Assembly (NCBI GenBank): GCA_031550325.1
Contig: JAVBOR010000001.1
Coordinates: 1 to 38,475 of the forward strand
DNA length: 38,475 nucleotides
Source of the DNA: JAVBTT01 sp031550325
Lineage (GTDB): Bacteria > Bacillota > Clostridia > Oscillospirales > UBA929
Reading direction: 5' to 3'
Position 1 is the stretch's first letter; the number at the start of each line of letters is the position of its first letter. Both the position numbers and the translations under genes were made by a program. The notes beneath the pieces are model-generated. The model was given only the letters and a program-made list of their open reading frames with translations. It ran no database searches and had not been told where the DNA came from. This document shows positions 1-8,335 of the stretch, piece after piece.

Positions 1-43
1 GGACGAATGAGGCTTGACAGGCGAAAAATATTAGAACCACTAC

Positions 44-175
44 GCTTTCACGGATTCACTCCGGGAAAGTCACCCAATGCGCGTCTTCACAAAGACGCGT
101 TCCTGCTCCCGTTTGTAGACAAATCGAAGGTTTGTCTACAGGCTCAGGCTTTACGGAATTTACTTCCGTAAAGCC
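44..175 (-). repeat. Modular hairpin repeat, left copy
   Basis: Read on the minus strand, downstream of the FAD oxidoreductase, this stretch holds four hairpins in a row: 148-175 (12-base arms), 115-139 (arms GTAGACAAA/TTTGTCTAC), 80-99 (a 20-base inverted repeat around CGCGTCTT) and 44-69 (core CGGAGTGAATCCG). The last two and the flanking bases closely match 31005-31063 in inverted orientation, and the GTAGACAA hairpin also recurs there. No U-run follows any hairpin, so these are not simple intrinsic terminators. The function is unknown. Confidence 0.75.
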
Positions 176-181
176 TTGAGT

Positions 182-1663
182 TCAGTTCTCTTCTCCGGCA
201 AAGGCAACGCCCATGTCGCGGCAGAGCTGCTGCACGGCGGCGCGGCCCGTATACGCCGCCGCGAAAAGGCCGCCGGGTAATAAGAGACGGTGTCCGGCAA
301 AATAACAGCGCTCGATGTTGTCCAGGGTGCAGGGCGACCGCCTCAGTTTTGCGTTTTTGGGCACCAGCGCCATAAAGGAGCCCCTGTGCGTCCCGCAGCA
401 GCGCTCGTAGGTCAGCGGCGTGGCCACATCGCACTCCTCCACCCGTCCGGCGACTCTGGGAATTTCCCGGTACAGCTGGTCGAGCACTTCGGCGGCCAAA
501 GCGTCCTTTTCCGCCTCATATCGGTTCTCGGCGGCTGCCTTTTTCCAAAAGTCGTAGCTGTCGCCGGCAAGCGAGACCGTCAGCGCCGTTTTGCCCTGCG
601 GCTGATAGGCCTCCAGCCCGGCAAAGTGGCGGAGCTTCAGATAGTCATAGCGCTGCCCCCCCAGCGTCAGCGGCCGCGCCGGCTTCCACGCGCAGACGCG
701 CGCAAGGTCGGAAAGGTCGGCGTCCACGCCGACCGAGACAACACTGCTCATGCGTGGCCGGACGCCGTTGCGCAGCTCCTCCAGCCACACCCCGCGCAGC
801 GGTACATCAAAGAGTTTTTTAGCAGTCAGCGCGTCTGTCGCGACAATAAACGCGTCGGCGTCCAGCCTCTCCCCGCCGGCCATCACGCCTGCTGCCCGGC
901 CTTTTTCCACCACGATGCGCTCGGCCGGTATGCCGCAGCGCAGCGTTCCGCCCAGCAGGTCAAACCGCTTTTCCATGCGGCCCACAAACTCAAGCGATCC
1001 GCCCGCCGGAAAGCCCGCGTCCCCGGACGCCAGGGCGCCCAGCGCCAAGAGCAGAACAACGACCGAGTCGTCTTCCTGTTCGGCCGCTCGCAGCGCGTTT
1101 CGGATGCCCTCGTGCCGGAACTGCACGGCGTAGTCCCTGCAGCTGACCTTTTGCAGCGCCGCGATCCGCCGGAGTGCGGGCAGCATGGACAGCGCGGCCG
1201 CTCTGGACGCCGGCCCTCCGTCCGTTTTCAGACCATTAAGGGTCGAAAGCGGCGGCCTGAGCTTGGAAAAACGCCGAATATCGGCGCACATGCGCTTGAT
1301 GAGCTGTTTGTCCTCGCAGGAGATCTCCAAAAGGTGACTCCGGAGCTTTTCCACGTTGCCAAACAGGGTCACGCCGCTCTTCTCATCGCCAAAGGTCAGC
1401 AGCGCGTCCATGGTGGTGATCTCGACGCTGCCGTCGAGCGCGCCGAGTGTTTTCCAAACCTTATAAAACGGATGGGATGCGCGTGCGCCCGTGAGCTGGA
1501 CCGGCCCGCCCTCAAACACATAGGCGCCCCGTCTCCAGGCGGTGCAGTTGCCGCCGGGACGCGAATGCATTTCCAGCAGCGTGACCTCAAACCCGCATCG
1601 CGCTGCATAGATTCCGGCAGAAAGACCCGCCACGCCGCCCCCAATCACGGCGACCCTTTTCAT
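182..1663 (-). CDS. CrtI/phytoene-desaturase-type FAD-dependent oxidoreductase
   Basis: The 493-residue protein opens with an FAD-binding Rossmann fingerprint (GGGVAGLS from about residue 8, then an acidic end of strand 2 at LLEMHSRPGG). That PGG motif is typical of the CrtI / phytoene desaturase and carotenoid-isomerase-like NAD(P)/FAD oxidoreductase family. Near the C-terminus a second FAD contact, CYFAGHRLLLPGG, matches the family end motif. Many bacterial members outside carotenoid clusters have no known substrate, and no carotenoid genes are visible here, so the reaction cannot be assigned. The ATG at 1663 follows a GAGGGG-type ribosome site. It lies 48 bases downstream of the GH4 gene on the same strand and is probably co-transcribed with it. 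A chain of hairpins follows the stop codon. Confidence 0.85.
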   Translation of the reverse strand: MKRVAVIGGGVAGLSAGIYAARCGFEVTLLEMHSRPGGNCTAWRRGAYVFEGGPVQLTGARASHPFYKVWKTLGALDGSVEITTMDALLTFGDEKSGVTLFGNVEKLRSHLLEISCEDKQLIKRMCADIRRFSKLRPPLSTLNGLKTDGGPASRAAALSMLPALRRIAALQKVSCRDYAVQFRHEGIRNALRAAEQEDDSVVVLLLALGALASGDAGFPAGGSLEFVGRMEKRFDLLGGTLRCGIPAERIVVEKGRAAGVMAGGERLDADAFIVATDALTAKKLFDVPLRGVWLEELRNGVRPRMSSVVSVGVDADLSDLARVCAWKPARPLTLGGQRYDYLKLRHFAGLEAYQPQGKTALTVSLAGDSYDFWKKAAAENRYEAEKDALAAEVLDQLYREIPRVAGRVEECDVATPLTYERCCGTHRGSFMALVPKNAKLRRSPCTLDNIERCYFAGHRLLLPGGLFAAAYTGRAAVQQLCRDMGVAFAGEEN

Positions 1664-1711
1664 GCCATCCCCTCATTTCCTCTCTAATAAATGCGCCGGC
1701 TTCAGCTGTTA

Positions 1712-3001
1712 TCAACGATACTCCGGCAGCCAGTCCCCGTGCGCCTCGATCAGCGCGTCGCACAGCGCGGTGATCTCATCCAGCGTCAGTTCGGAGGAAG
1801 TATGCGGGTCGAGCATCGCGGCGTGATAAATGTACTCGCGTTTGCGCTCAAGCGCTGCCTTGACGGTCAGAAGCTGAACATTGATGTGACCCCGGTTGAG
1901 CGCCGCGAGCTGCTCGGGCAGCGCGCCGACATAACAGGGTGTGACGCCGCTCCCGTCGACCAGGCAGGGCACCTCCACGCAGGCCTCGGCCGGCAGGTTG
2001 GGGATGACGCCCCGGTTAAGTACATTGCCGCCGATGGCATAGGCAGCGCCGGTCTCCATGGCCTCTATCATGTACGAGGCGTACTCATGAGTCCGCTCGT
2101 GTGTGACGGCGCCGGCCGGTTGGACGCGCGCCGCCGCCCACTTTTGGGTCAGCTCCACACAGCGGCGCGGGTATTCGTCCAGCGGAATGTTGAGTTTTTC
2201 GATGAGTTCGGGATGGGTGTTTTTGATAAAATACGGCAGGTATTCGGCGCTGTGCTCACTGGACTCGGTGAGGTAATAGCCAAACCGGCGCATGAGCTCC
2301 AGCCTCACCATATCCTGGTGCGGCGCAGGGAGTTCCAGAGCCCGCCGCTTGATCTCAGGGTAAAGGTCGACGCCGCCGCGCGTAATCTCCAGCAGCCACG
2401 CCTGATGGTTGACGCCCGCGATCTTCCAGTTGATGTTATCACTGGGCATTCCGAGGCTCTCCAGCAAATGTGGGGCGCAGACCTGCACACTGTGGCACAG
2501 TCCGACGCAGCGCACGCTTGTGGCGCGCAGCACGGCACCCGTGATCATGCCCATGGGGTTTGTGTAGTTCATCAAAAGCGCGTTCGGGCAGACTTCCTCC
2601 ATGTCCCGCGCGATGTCCAGCATGACGGGAATCGTGCGCAGCGCACGGAAGATGCCGCCGATGCCCAGGGTGTCGCCGATGGTCTGCCGCAGGCCAAACC
2701 GCTTGGGCACCTCAAAGTCGGTGATCGTGCAAGGATCGTACCCGCCCACCTGAATGGCGTTGACCACATAATCAGCGCCGCGCAGCGCCTCCCGCCGGTC
2801 AAGGTGGGCTGTGATGCGCGCCGGCCGGCCCAGGCGCCCGTTGAGATTTTCGAGCATGCGCAAGGAGTCGTCCAACCGCTGCGCGTCAATGTCGAACAGC
2901 GCCATATGTATCCCGCGAAGCGCCTCGGTCAGCATGCAGTCTCCCAAAACATTCTTGACAAACACCGAGCTGCCCGCGCCGATAAAGGTTATTTTCGTCA
3001 T
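1712..3001 (-). CDS. GH4-family alpha-galactosidase-like glycosidase
   Basis: A 429-residue protein of glycoside hydrolase family 4, enzymes that use NAD+ and a divalent metal in an oxidation-elimination-addition mechanism. The N-terminus (KITFIGAGS) is the NAD-binding fold, followed by the TNPMGM motif and GVNHQAW. The metal-site motif is CHSV at Cys169, which in this family marks alpha-galactosidases of the MelA type (6-phospho-beta-glucosidases carry CNVP and 6-phospho-alpha-glucosidases CDMP). The length is normal. I chose ATG 3001 over the in-frame TTG at 3004 because of the GGAGGAG ribosome site. A strong minus-strand promoter lies at 3073-3101. No sugar transporter is adjacent. Family assignment is firm; the exact substrate is inferred from the motif. 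Confidence 0.9.
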   Translation of the reverse strand: MTKITFIGAGSSVFVKNVLGDCMLTEALRGIHMALFDIDAQRLDDSLRMLENLNGRLGRPARITAHLDRREALRGADYVVNAIQVGGYDPCTITDFEVPKRFGLRQTIGDTLGIGGIFRALRTIPVMLDIARDMEEVCPNALLMNYTNPMGMITGAVLRATSVRCVGLCHSVQVCAPHLLESLGMPSDNINWKIAGVNHQAWLLEITRGGVDLYPEIKRRALELPAPHQDMVRLELMRRFGYYLTESSEHSAEYLPYFIKNTHPELIEKLNIPLDEYPRRCVELTQKWAAARVQPAGAVTHERTHEYASYMIEAMETGAAYAIGGNVLNRGVIPNLPAEACVEVPCLVDGSGVTPCYVGALPEQLAALNRGHINVQLLTVKAALERKREYIYHAAMLDPHTSSELTLDEITALCDALIEAHGDWLPEYR

Positions 3002-3072
3002 CAAATTCTCTCCTCCCTGCCCGCTTGGCGAAGGATTTTTATAGTTTTCTCAATAACGGGACTTCCCTCTCC

Positions 3073-3101
3073 ACTATACGGTTCTGCCCCCTGTTTGTCA
3101 A
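3073..3101 (-). promoter_or_regulatory. Sigma-A-type promoter for the GH4 gene
   Basis: On the minus strand, TTGACA (3101-3096), a 17-base spacer and TATAGT (3078-3073). This is a near-consensus promoter about 70 bases upstream of the GH4 start. Confidence 0.7.
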
Positions 3102-3165
3102 GTTGATCGGCCCGGGCGCACCGTGGTTTTCCCGCAAGAACGACACAAGGGAGATGGCTTTGCGC

Positions 3166-4527
3166 ATGGACAACGACAAATTCATCCGGATGACCACCGC
3201 GCCGGTTGAAAAGCTGGTTTGTGAGCTCGCGCTACCCTCGATTGCGATCATGCTCGTATCCTCGCTGTACAACATGGCCGACACATTCTTTGTCGGAACG
3301 CTCGGCACCAGCGCCACAGCGGCCGTGGGCGTCTCTTTTTCCCTGATGGCCATTATACAGGCCGTCGGCTTTTTCTTCGGCCACGGCGCGGGCAACTATA
3401 TTTCCCGCGCGCTGGGCGCGCAGGACACGCAGGACGCGGAAAAGATGGCCGCCACGGGGTTTGTCTCCGCGTTTCTGGTGGGAACCCTGATCGCCGTCGC
3501 CGGCTCGCTCACGCTCACGCCGCTGGCCAAGCTGCTTGGCGCGACCGAGACCATTTTGCCCTACGCGCGGGACTATCTGCGCTTTATCCTGATCGGCGCG
3601 CCGTTTATGGCCTCCTCGCTGATGCTGAACAATCTCTTGCGGTTTCAGGGCAGCGCGTTTTTCGGCATGATCGGCATGGTCGGCGGCGCAGTGCTGAACA
3701 TCGCGCTCGACCCCCTGTTCATCTTCACGCTGAACATGGGCGTATCCGGCGCGGCGCTGGCCACGATGCTCAGCCAGGCGCTGAGCTGTGGGCTGCTGTT
3801 TTTGGGCTGCACGCGCGCGGGCAACGTCCGCATCCGCTTTAGAAGCTTCTCCCCCAGCCGGCGCGCCTTTTCAGAAATCGCGCGCGGCGGCGCGCCGTCC
3901 CTGTTTCGCCAGGGCATCGCCAGCATCGCGACCATCTGCCTGAATCAGGTGGCCGGGCCCTACGGCGACGCGGTGATCGCGGCCATCTCGATTGTCAACC
4001 GCGTGGCGATGTTCGCAAGCTCGGCGCTGCTCGGCTTTGGGCAGGGCTTCCAGCCGGTCTGCGGCTTTAACTACGGCGCAAAGCTCTATGAGCGCGTGAA
4101 GAAGGCGTTTTGGTTCTGCAACTGGCTGATCTCCTCGCTTTTGGTGGTTCTGGCCATTCTGGGGTTCATCTTCGCGCCAGACATCATCACGCTGTTTCGC
4201 AAGGACGATCTTGACGTCATTCGGATCGGCGCGCTCGCGCTCCGGCTGCAGTGCGTCACCTTCCCGCTCTGGGGCTACTGCATATTAAACAACATGATGC
4301 TGCAGACCATGGGCAAGGCGTTCGGCGCAAGCGTTCTGGCCCTGGCGCGGCAGGGGCTGTTCCTGATCCCGCTGCTGCTCATTTTACCTCCGCATCTCGA
4401 CGTTCTGGGAATCCAGCTCACCTTGCCCATAACCGACATCCTCTCGCTGCTCATCACCATCCCGCTGAGCGTTCACACGATGCGCGCGCTCAGCGCGCCT
4501 CCGGACGGCGACCGGCTAAACCCCTGA
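3166..4527 (+). CDS. MATE-family efflux transporter
   Basis: A polytopic membrane protein of 453 residues with about twelve hydrophobic segments in two homologous halves, of the multidrug and toxic compound extrusion family (Na+- or H+-driven export). The beginning PVEKLVCELALPSIAIMLVSSLYNMADTFF, split here as PVEKLVCELALPSI then NMADTFFVG, is typical of clostridial MATE proteins. GFGQGFQPVCGFNYGA in the second half is the other family hallmark. The frame is open upstream to 3025, but the GAGATGG ribosome site eight bases before ATG 3166 and the family N-terminus favour this start; ATG 3154 sits directly on the ribosome site. The gene converges with the threonine aldolase gene, with 54 bases between them. 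The substrate is unknown. Confidence 0.92.
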   Translation: MDNDKFIRMTTAPVEKLVCELALPSIAIMLVSSLYNMADTFFVGTLGTSATAAVGVSFSLMAIIQAVGFFFGHGAGNYISRALGAQDTQDAEKMAATGFVSAFLVGTLIAVAGSLTLTPLAKLLGATETILPYARDYLRFILIGAPFMASSLMLNNLLRFQGSAFFGMIGMVGGAVLNIALDPLFIFTLNMGVSGAALATMLSQALSCGLLFLGCTRAGNVRIRFRSFSPSRRAFSEIARGGAPSLFRQGIASIATICLNQVAGPYGDAVIAAISIVNRVAMFASSALLGFGQGFQPVCGFNYGAKLYERVKKAFWFCNWLISSLLVVLAILGFIFAPDIITLFRKDDLDVIRIGALALRLQCVTFPLWGYCILNNMMLQTMGKAFGASVLALARQGLFLIPLLLILPPHLDVLGIQLTLPITDILSLLITIPLSVHTMRALSAPPDGDRLNP

Positions 4528-4581
4528 TTCTTGCAAAAGGCCCGGAGCTTTCAAACTACATGCCGGCAGGTTACCACCGCG

Positions 4582-5604
4582 TCATGATACGGCGCGCGCC
4601 GCCCAGTCGGCCAGCGCGTCGGCGACGGCGTCGACGTCTTCCATCGTAATCTGGTGGTGCGTCACCAGGCGCAGCGCGCCGTCCTCGGCCGCGTTGACAA
4701 GGATGCCGCTCGCAAGCAAAACCTCGTGCAGCGTTTGCGTGTCTTTGCCGGGAAAGCGCACGAAGACCATATTGATGTCGGGCTCTCCCTCGAGCTCCGC
4801 GCCCTCTATGGCCGCCAGCCGCGCTGCCAGACGGGCTGCCGTCCGGTGATCGTCCTTCAGTCTCTCCCGCATGTCGCTGAGCGCAATCCGGCCGGCCGCT
4901 GCCAGCACGCCTGTTTGCCGCATCCCGCCGCCCAACAGCTTGCGCATTTTGCGCGCGCGCTCAATTACCTCGCGCGGGCCGCACAGCATGGAGCCCACCG
5001 GCGCGCACAGACCCTTGGACAGGCAAAACATCACGGTGTCAGCAAAGCCGGCCAGCTCGCGGGCCTCACATCCCAGCGCAAGAGCCGCGTTAAACAGGCG
5101 CGCGCCGTCAAGGTGGATGGGAATGCGCGCCTCGTCGGCGATGCTCCGCATCGCCGCCATGTACGGCAGTCCGAGCGCCTGCCCTCCGCCGTGCGCGTTC
5201 TCCAGACACAGCAGCGCCGTGCGCGGCGCGTGGATATCCTCCCCGCGAATAGCGCGGCGCACATCGTCACCGTCCATAACCCCGCGCCTTGATACGGGCG
5301 TGCGCAGGCTGACCCCGGACAGCACAGCCGCCGCGCCGACCTCGTGCACCGCGATGTGCGCGTTGTAGTCGACGATGATTTCATCGCCCCTGGCCGTCTG
5401 CGCCATGATCGCCAGCTGGTTTCCCATGGTTCCGGAACAGACAAACAAGGCGCTCTCCTTGCCCACCGCCCGGGCGGCCTCAGCCTCAAGCAGATTGACC
5501 GTGGGGTCGTCCCCGTAAACGTCGTCGCCGACCTCGGCGGCGGCCATCGCCGCACGCATGGCCGCGGTCGGCTGCGTCACAGTGTCGCTTCTAAAATCCA
5601 GCAT
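4582..5604 (-). CDS. ltaE: Low-specificity L-threonine aldolase
   Basis: A 340-residue PLP enzyme of the beta-eliminating-lyase group that cleaves L-threonine or L-allo-threonine to glycine and acetaldehyde. The start DFRSDTVTQPT and the segment VGDDVYGDDPTVN are diagnostic. CSGTMGN contacts PLP phosphate, HLDGARLFNA holds the PLP-ring aspartate, and the Schiff-base lysine is Lys197 in CLSKGL. The length is normal for the family. The start ATG follows a clear AGGAGG site. It is divergent from the diguanylate cyclase gene and convergent with the MATE gene, so probably transcribed alone; I see no convincing promoter. It would feed glycine and one-carbon metabolism, which fits the folate genes elsewhere in the window, although linkage is loose. 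Confidence 0.93.
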   Translation of the reverse strand: MLDFRSDTVTQPTAAMRAAMAAAEVGDDVYGDDPTVNLLEAEAARAVGKESALFVCSGTMGNQLAIMAQTARGDEIIVDYNAHIAVHEVGAAAVLSGVSLRTPVSRRGVMDGDDVRRAIRGEDIHAPRTALLCLENAHGGGQALGLPYMAAMRSIADEARIPIHLDGARLFNAALALGCEARELAGFADTVMFCLSKGLCAPVGSMLCGPREVIERARKMRKLLGGGMRQTGVLAAAGRIALSDMRERLKDDHRTAARLAARLAAIEGAELEGEPDINMVFVRFPGKDTQTLHEVLLASGILVNAAEDGALRLVTHHQITMEDVDAVADALADWAARAVS

Positions 5605-5746
5605 GCAGTGTTCCTCCTAAAGCTCGTTGTTTTCATCGCGCCGCGCGTTATCAGCGCTGCGGTCCCCGGCTGTCTCCAGCCCTGTTCCACGAGCGTTCCC
5701 TCGTGCGGCAGCAGTCAGGAAATTTGCATTTGTGGGGAATATAGAG

Positions 5747-5776
5747 TTTACAGTTTGACTTGTATTGTGGTATACT
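5747..5776 (+). promoter_or_regulatory. Promoter with extended -10 for the diguanylate cyclase gene
   Basis: TTTACA (5747-5752), an 18-base spacer, and TATACT (5771-5776) preceded by TGG, which gives an extended -10. It lies about 80 bases before the GGDEF gene start. Confidence 0.6.
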
Positions 5777-5857
5777 GTATGCGAAACTTGTCTGTGCGGC
5801 CGTGGTCATGTGCTTATTTGTTTGCGGCGGTCAAGTTTTTTGATAGGAGCGGTCGTC

Positions 5858-6754
5858 ATGAATATACAAAAGGATTCAATTCATAAGATTCTGGAGCAAA
5901 AAGGGATTTTTTCTGAGATGTTTGACATTATTCGTCTCGTGGACGCCAAACATGGCCGACTGCTCGAATGCGCCTCCGACGGAACAATAACCGACACCGT
6001 GATCAGCTGTGTGGATGTGTTCGGCACCGATGAACGCTGCAAGAACTGCACGTCCATGCGCGCGTATTACGCCAACGAAACCGTGACCAAGCTGGAGTAC
6101 GCCGGCAACTCGGTGCTGCTCGTTTTCTCGACGCCCATCACTGTCGACGGCGAGCGCGTGGTGGCCGAGCTGGTCAAGGACATCACCAAGAGCATGACCG
6201 TCAACATGCGGGATGATCTGCGCACGACCGAGGTTCCGGGCATTATTGACAACCTAAACCGCATTGCCACCACCGACGCGCTGACGCAGCTGCACAACCG
6301 CTTTTATCTTGACGAGAAGCTCCCCGGCGCGCTCGAAAGCTGCCGCGCGATCAAACAGCCGCTGAGCGCCGCCATGCTCGACCTCGACGACTTCAAGCGC
6401 GTCAACGACGTATACGGCCACGCCGCGGGCGACCTGGTGATCACCTCGGCGGCGCGCATCCTCTCGTCCTGCATCCGCAGAGGCTCCGACTGGGCGGCCC
6501 GCTACGGCGGCGAGGAGTTCTTTGTCTGTCTGCCGGGCATCGACAAAAAGACGGCCTGGGACATTTTGGAGCGCGTGCGCACCGGCCTGGAAAGCGCGAT
6601 CATTCTCCATCAGGACAAGCCCATCCACGTCACGGTCAGCATCGGTCTGAGTCAGGCCACCCCCAGGGACACCGCCGAAACCCTGCTCGCCCGCTGTGAC
6701 CAGCTGCTGTACAGCGCCAAGCACCAGGGAAAAAACCGTGTCGTACTAGACTGA
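5858..6754 (+). CDS. Diguanylate cyclase with cysteine-bearing PAS-like sensor domain
   Basis: The 298-residue protein has a PAS-like N-terminal domain (about residues 15-125), a short linker and a C-terminal GGDEF domain (about 140-298). The active-site motif is GGEEF at 217-221, so c-di-GMP synthesis from two GTP is expected. RGSD at 208-211, five residues before the active site, is an intact RxxD inhibitory site, so product inhibition is likely. The sensor domain carries Cys51, Cys61 and Cys64 (C-x9-C-x2-C), which could bind metal or sense redox. There is no transmembrane segment, so it is cytosolic. I chose ATG 5858 over the upstream ATG 5765 because of the AGGAGC site and because the upstream residues are not family-like. 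It is monocistronic, with its own promoter and terminator. Confidence 0.92.
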   Translation: MNIQKDSIHKILEQKGIFSEMFDIIRLVDAKHGRLLECASDGTITDTVISCVDVFGTDERCKNCTSMRAYYANETVTKLEYAGNSVLLVFSTPITVDGERVVAELVKDITKSMTVNMRDDLRTTEVPGIIDNLNRIATTDALTQLHNRFYLDEKLPGALESCRAIKQPLSAAMLDLDDFKRVNDVYGHAAGDLVITSAARILSSCIRRGSDWAARYGGEEFFVCLPGIDKKTAWDILERVRTGLESAIILHQDKPIHVTVSIGLSQATPRDTAETLLARCDQLLYSAKHQGKNRVVLD

Positions 6755-6761
6755 CCCAGAG

Positions 6762-6799
6762 GCCCGCGCTTTCGGTTAACTCTGAAGCCGCGGGCTTTT
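6762..6799 (+). terminator. Intrinsic terminator after the GGDEF gene
   Basis: GCCCGCG (6762-6768) pairs with CGCGGGC (6789-6795) and a TTTT run follows. It starts eight bases after the stop codon. Confidence 0.75.
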
Positions 6800-6966
6800 G
6801 TGCACCCTTTCGCACTGTCCGAAACCTTCGGTTCTTGGACAGTCCATATCTTATCAGCCTCCGCCCTCTTTTTCAAGCGCAAAACCCTAAGCAGGACGTA
6901 GCGGCAGGGCCTGTCCGCGCCCTGTAAGCCCTTCGGCGGCAAAACGCGGCAAACCTCGATTGAATG

Positions 6967-6995
6967 TTGCGTTTTCCCGCTCGGGATGATAAACT
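6967..6995 (+). promoter_or_regulatory. Promoter for the metY-msrAB pair
   Basis: TTGCGT (6967-6972), a 17-base spacer, TAAACT (6990-6995). The leader is only about 50 bases, too short for a SAM riboswitch, and I see no SAM-I core upstream. The preceding 6800-6960 holds a small hairpin at about 6828-6845 (CCGAAACC/GGTTCTTGG type) and nothing else recognisable. Confidence 0.55.
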
Positions 6996-7050
6996 AAATA
7001 TTCTTCCAAGGCATCGCCAGCCCAAACACAGAGTTTAGGAGGCCTTTCTG

Positions 7051-8313
7051 ATGAGAGACGAGACCAGCTGCCTGCACGCAGGCTACACCCCCAAGAACAC
7101 CGAGCCGCGTGTTGTTCCGATTGTACAGAGCACCACGTATGTATACGACTCCACCGAAGCCGTCGGCGAAGTGTTTGACGATCCCACCAAGAGCCTGATC
7201 TATTCGCGCTTTGCCAACCCGACCGTCATGGCGGTCGAGGCCAAGATTGCCGCGCTTGAGGGCGGCGTCGCCGCCATGTGTACCTCTTCGGGGCAGGCGG
7301 CCACGCTGTTTTCCCTGCTCAACCTCTGCTGCGCCGGCGACAGCTTCATCAGCACGACGCAGATTTACGGCGGCACCTTTAACCTGTTTTCCACCACGCT
7401 GCCCAAGATGGGCATCGAGTGCACGTTTGTGGACACGGACGCCGACGAGGCGGCGCTCAACGCGGCGTTCACCCCCAACACCAAGGCCGTCTTCGCCGAG
7501 GTGCTGGCCAACCCCGCCCTGACGGTTCTGGACATCGAAAAGTTTGCCCGCGTCGCCCACGCGCACGGCGTTCCGCTGATCGTGGACAATACGTTTCCCA
7601 CGCCCATGCTGTGCAAGCCCCTCGGGTTTGGAGCGGATATCGTCGTACACTCTACCTCGAAATATATGGACGGCCACGCGCTGCAGGTCGGCGGCGTCAT
7701 TGTCGACGGCGGAAAATTTGACTGGGCAAACGGGAACTTCCCTGCTTTTGTCGAGCCCGACGAGTCCTATCACGGCATAAGCTACACGGGCAACTACGGC
7801 TTTGCGCCCTATATCATCAAGGCGAGAATGCAGCTCATGCGCGACTTCGGCGCGTATCCCTCGGCGCATTCTGCTTTTCTGCTCAATCTCGGGCTGGAGA
7901 CGCTCGCGCTGCGCATGGAGCGGTACTGCCAAAACGCCACGGCCGTGGCGCAGGCGATGGCTGCTTCGGACAAGGTCGAGGCGGTGCGGTATCCCGGCCT
8001 GAAAAGCGACCCGTACAACGCTCTGGCCCAAAAGTACCTCAAGGGCGCCAGCGGCATCATCACGCTTGTGCTCAAGGGCGGAAAGCAGGGCGCCATTCGC
8101 TTTATGGACGCGCTCAAGCTCGCCTCCAACGAGGTGCACGTCGCCGACATCCGCACCTGCGTGCTGCATCCGGCCAGCGCGACCCACCGCCAGCTGACGG
8201 ACAGCCAGCTCGTCTCGGCGGGCATTGAGCCCGGTCTTGTGCGCTTCTCCGTCGGCCTTGAGCACATTGACGACATTTTGGAAGACCTTGCGCTGGGTCT
8301 GAGCGCGGTTTGA
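7051..8313 (+). CDS. O-acetylhomoserine sulfhydrylase-type PLP enzyme
   Basis: A 420-residue Cys/Met metabolism PLP enzyme. The long form, the start of the type ETSCLHAGYTP, the segment SLIYSRFANPT and the PLP lysine Lys204 in STSKYMDGH place it with O-acetylhomoserine aminocarboxypropyltransferases (MetY), which make homocysteine from O-acetylhomoserine and sulfide. The end SVGLEHIDDILEDL is typical of the family. Methionine gamma-lyase and cystathionine gamma-synthase share the fold, so the reaction is the most likely one rather than proven. An AGGAGG site precedes ATG 7051. It is followed 22 bases later by the methionine sulfoxide reductase gene, a sensible partner in methionine metabolism and repair. 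Confidence 0.88.
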   Translation: MRDETSCLHAGYTPKNTEPRVVPIVQSTTYVYDSTEAVGEVFDDPTKSLIYSRFANPTVMAVEAKIAALEGGVAAMCTSSGQAATLFSLLNLCCAGDSFISTTQIYGGTFNLFSTTLPKMGIECTFVDTDADEAALNAAFTPNTKAVFAEVLANPALTVLDIEKFARVAHAHGVPLIVDNTFPTPMLCKPLGFGADIVVHSTSKYMDGHALQVGGVIVDGGKFDWANGNFPAFVEPDESYHGISYTGNYGFAPYIIKARMQLMRDFGAYPSAHSAFLLNLGLETLALRMERYCQNATAVAQAMAASDKVEAVRYPGLKSDPYNALAQKYLKGASGIITLVLKGGKQGAIRFMDALKLASNEVHVADIRTCVLHPASATHRQLTDSQLVSAGIEPGLVRFSVGLEHIDDILEDLALGLSAV

Positions 8314-8335
8314 GCCGCGTTCGGGAGGTCGCCCG

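Noticed and set aside
290..3106. Long plus-strand frames opposite the FAD oxidoreductase and GH4 genes
   Set aside because: They are His/Arg/Gly-rich shadows with no family features, lying over clear minus-strand genes.
6800..7050. Possible SAM riboswitch before the sulfhydrylase gene
   Set aside because: The likely promoter is only about 50 bases from the start codon, and no SAM-I-like core is present upstream.
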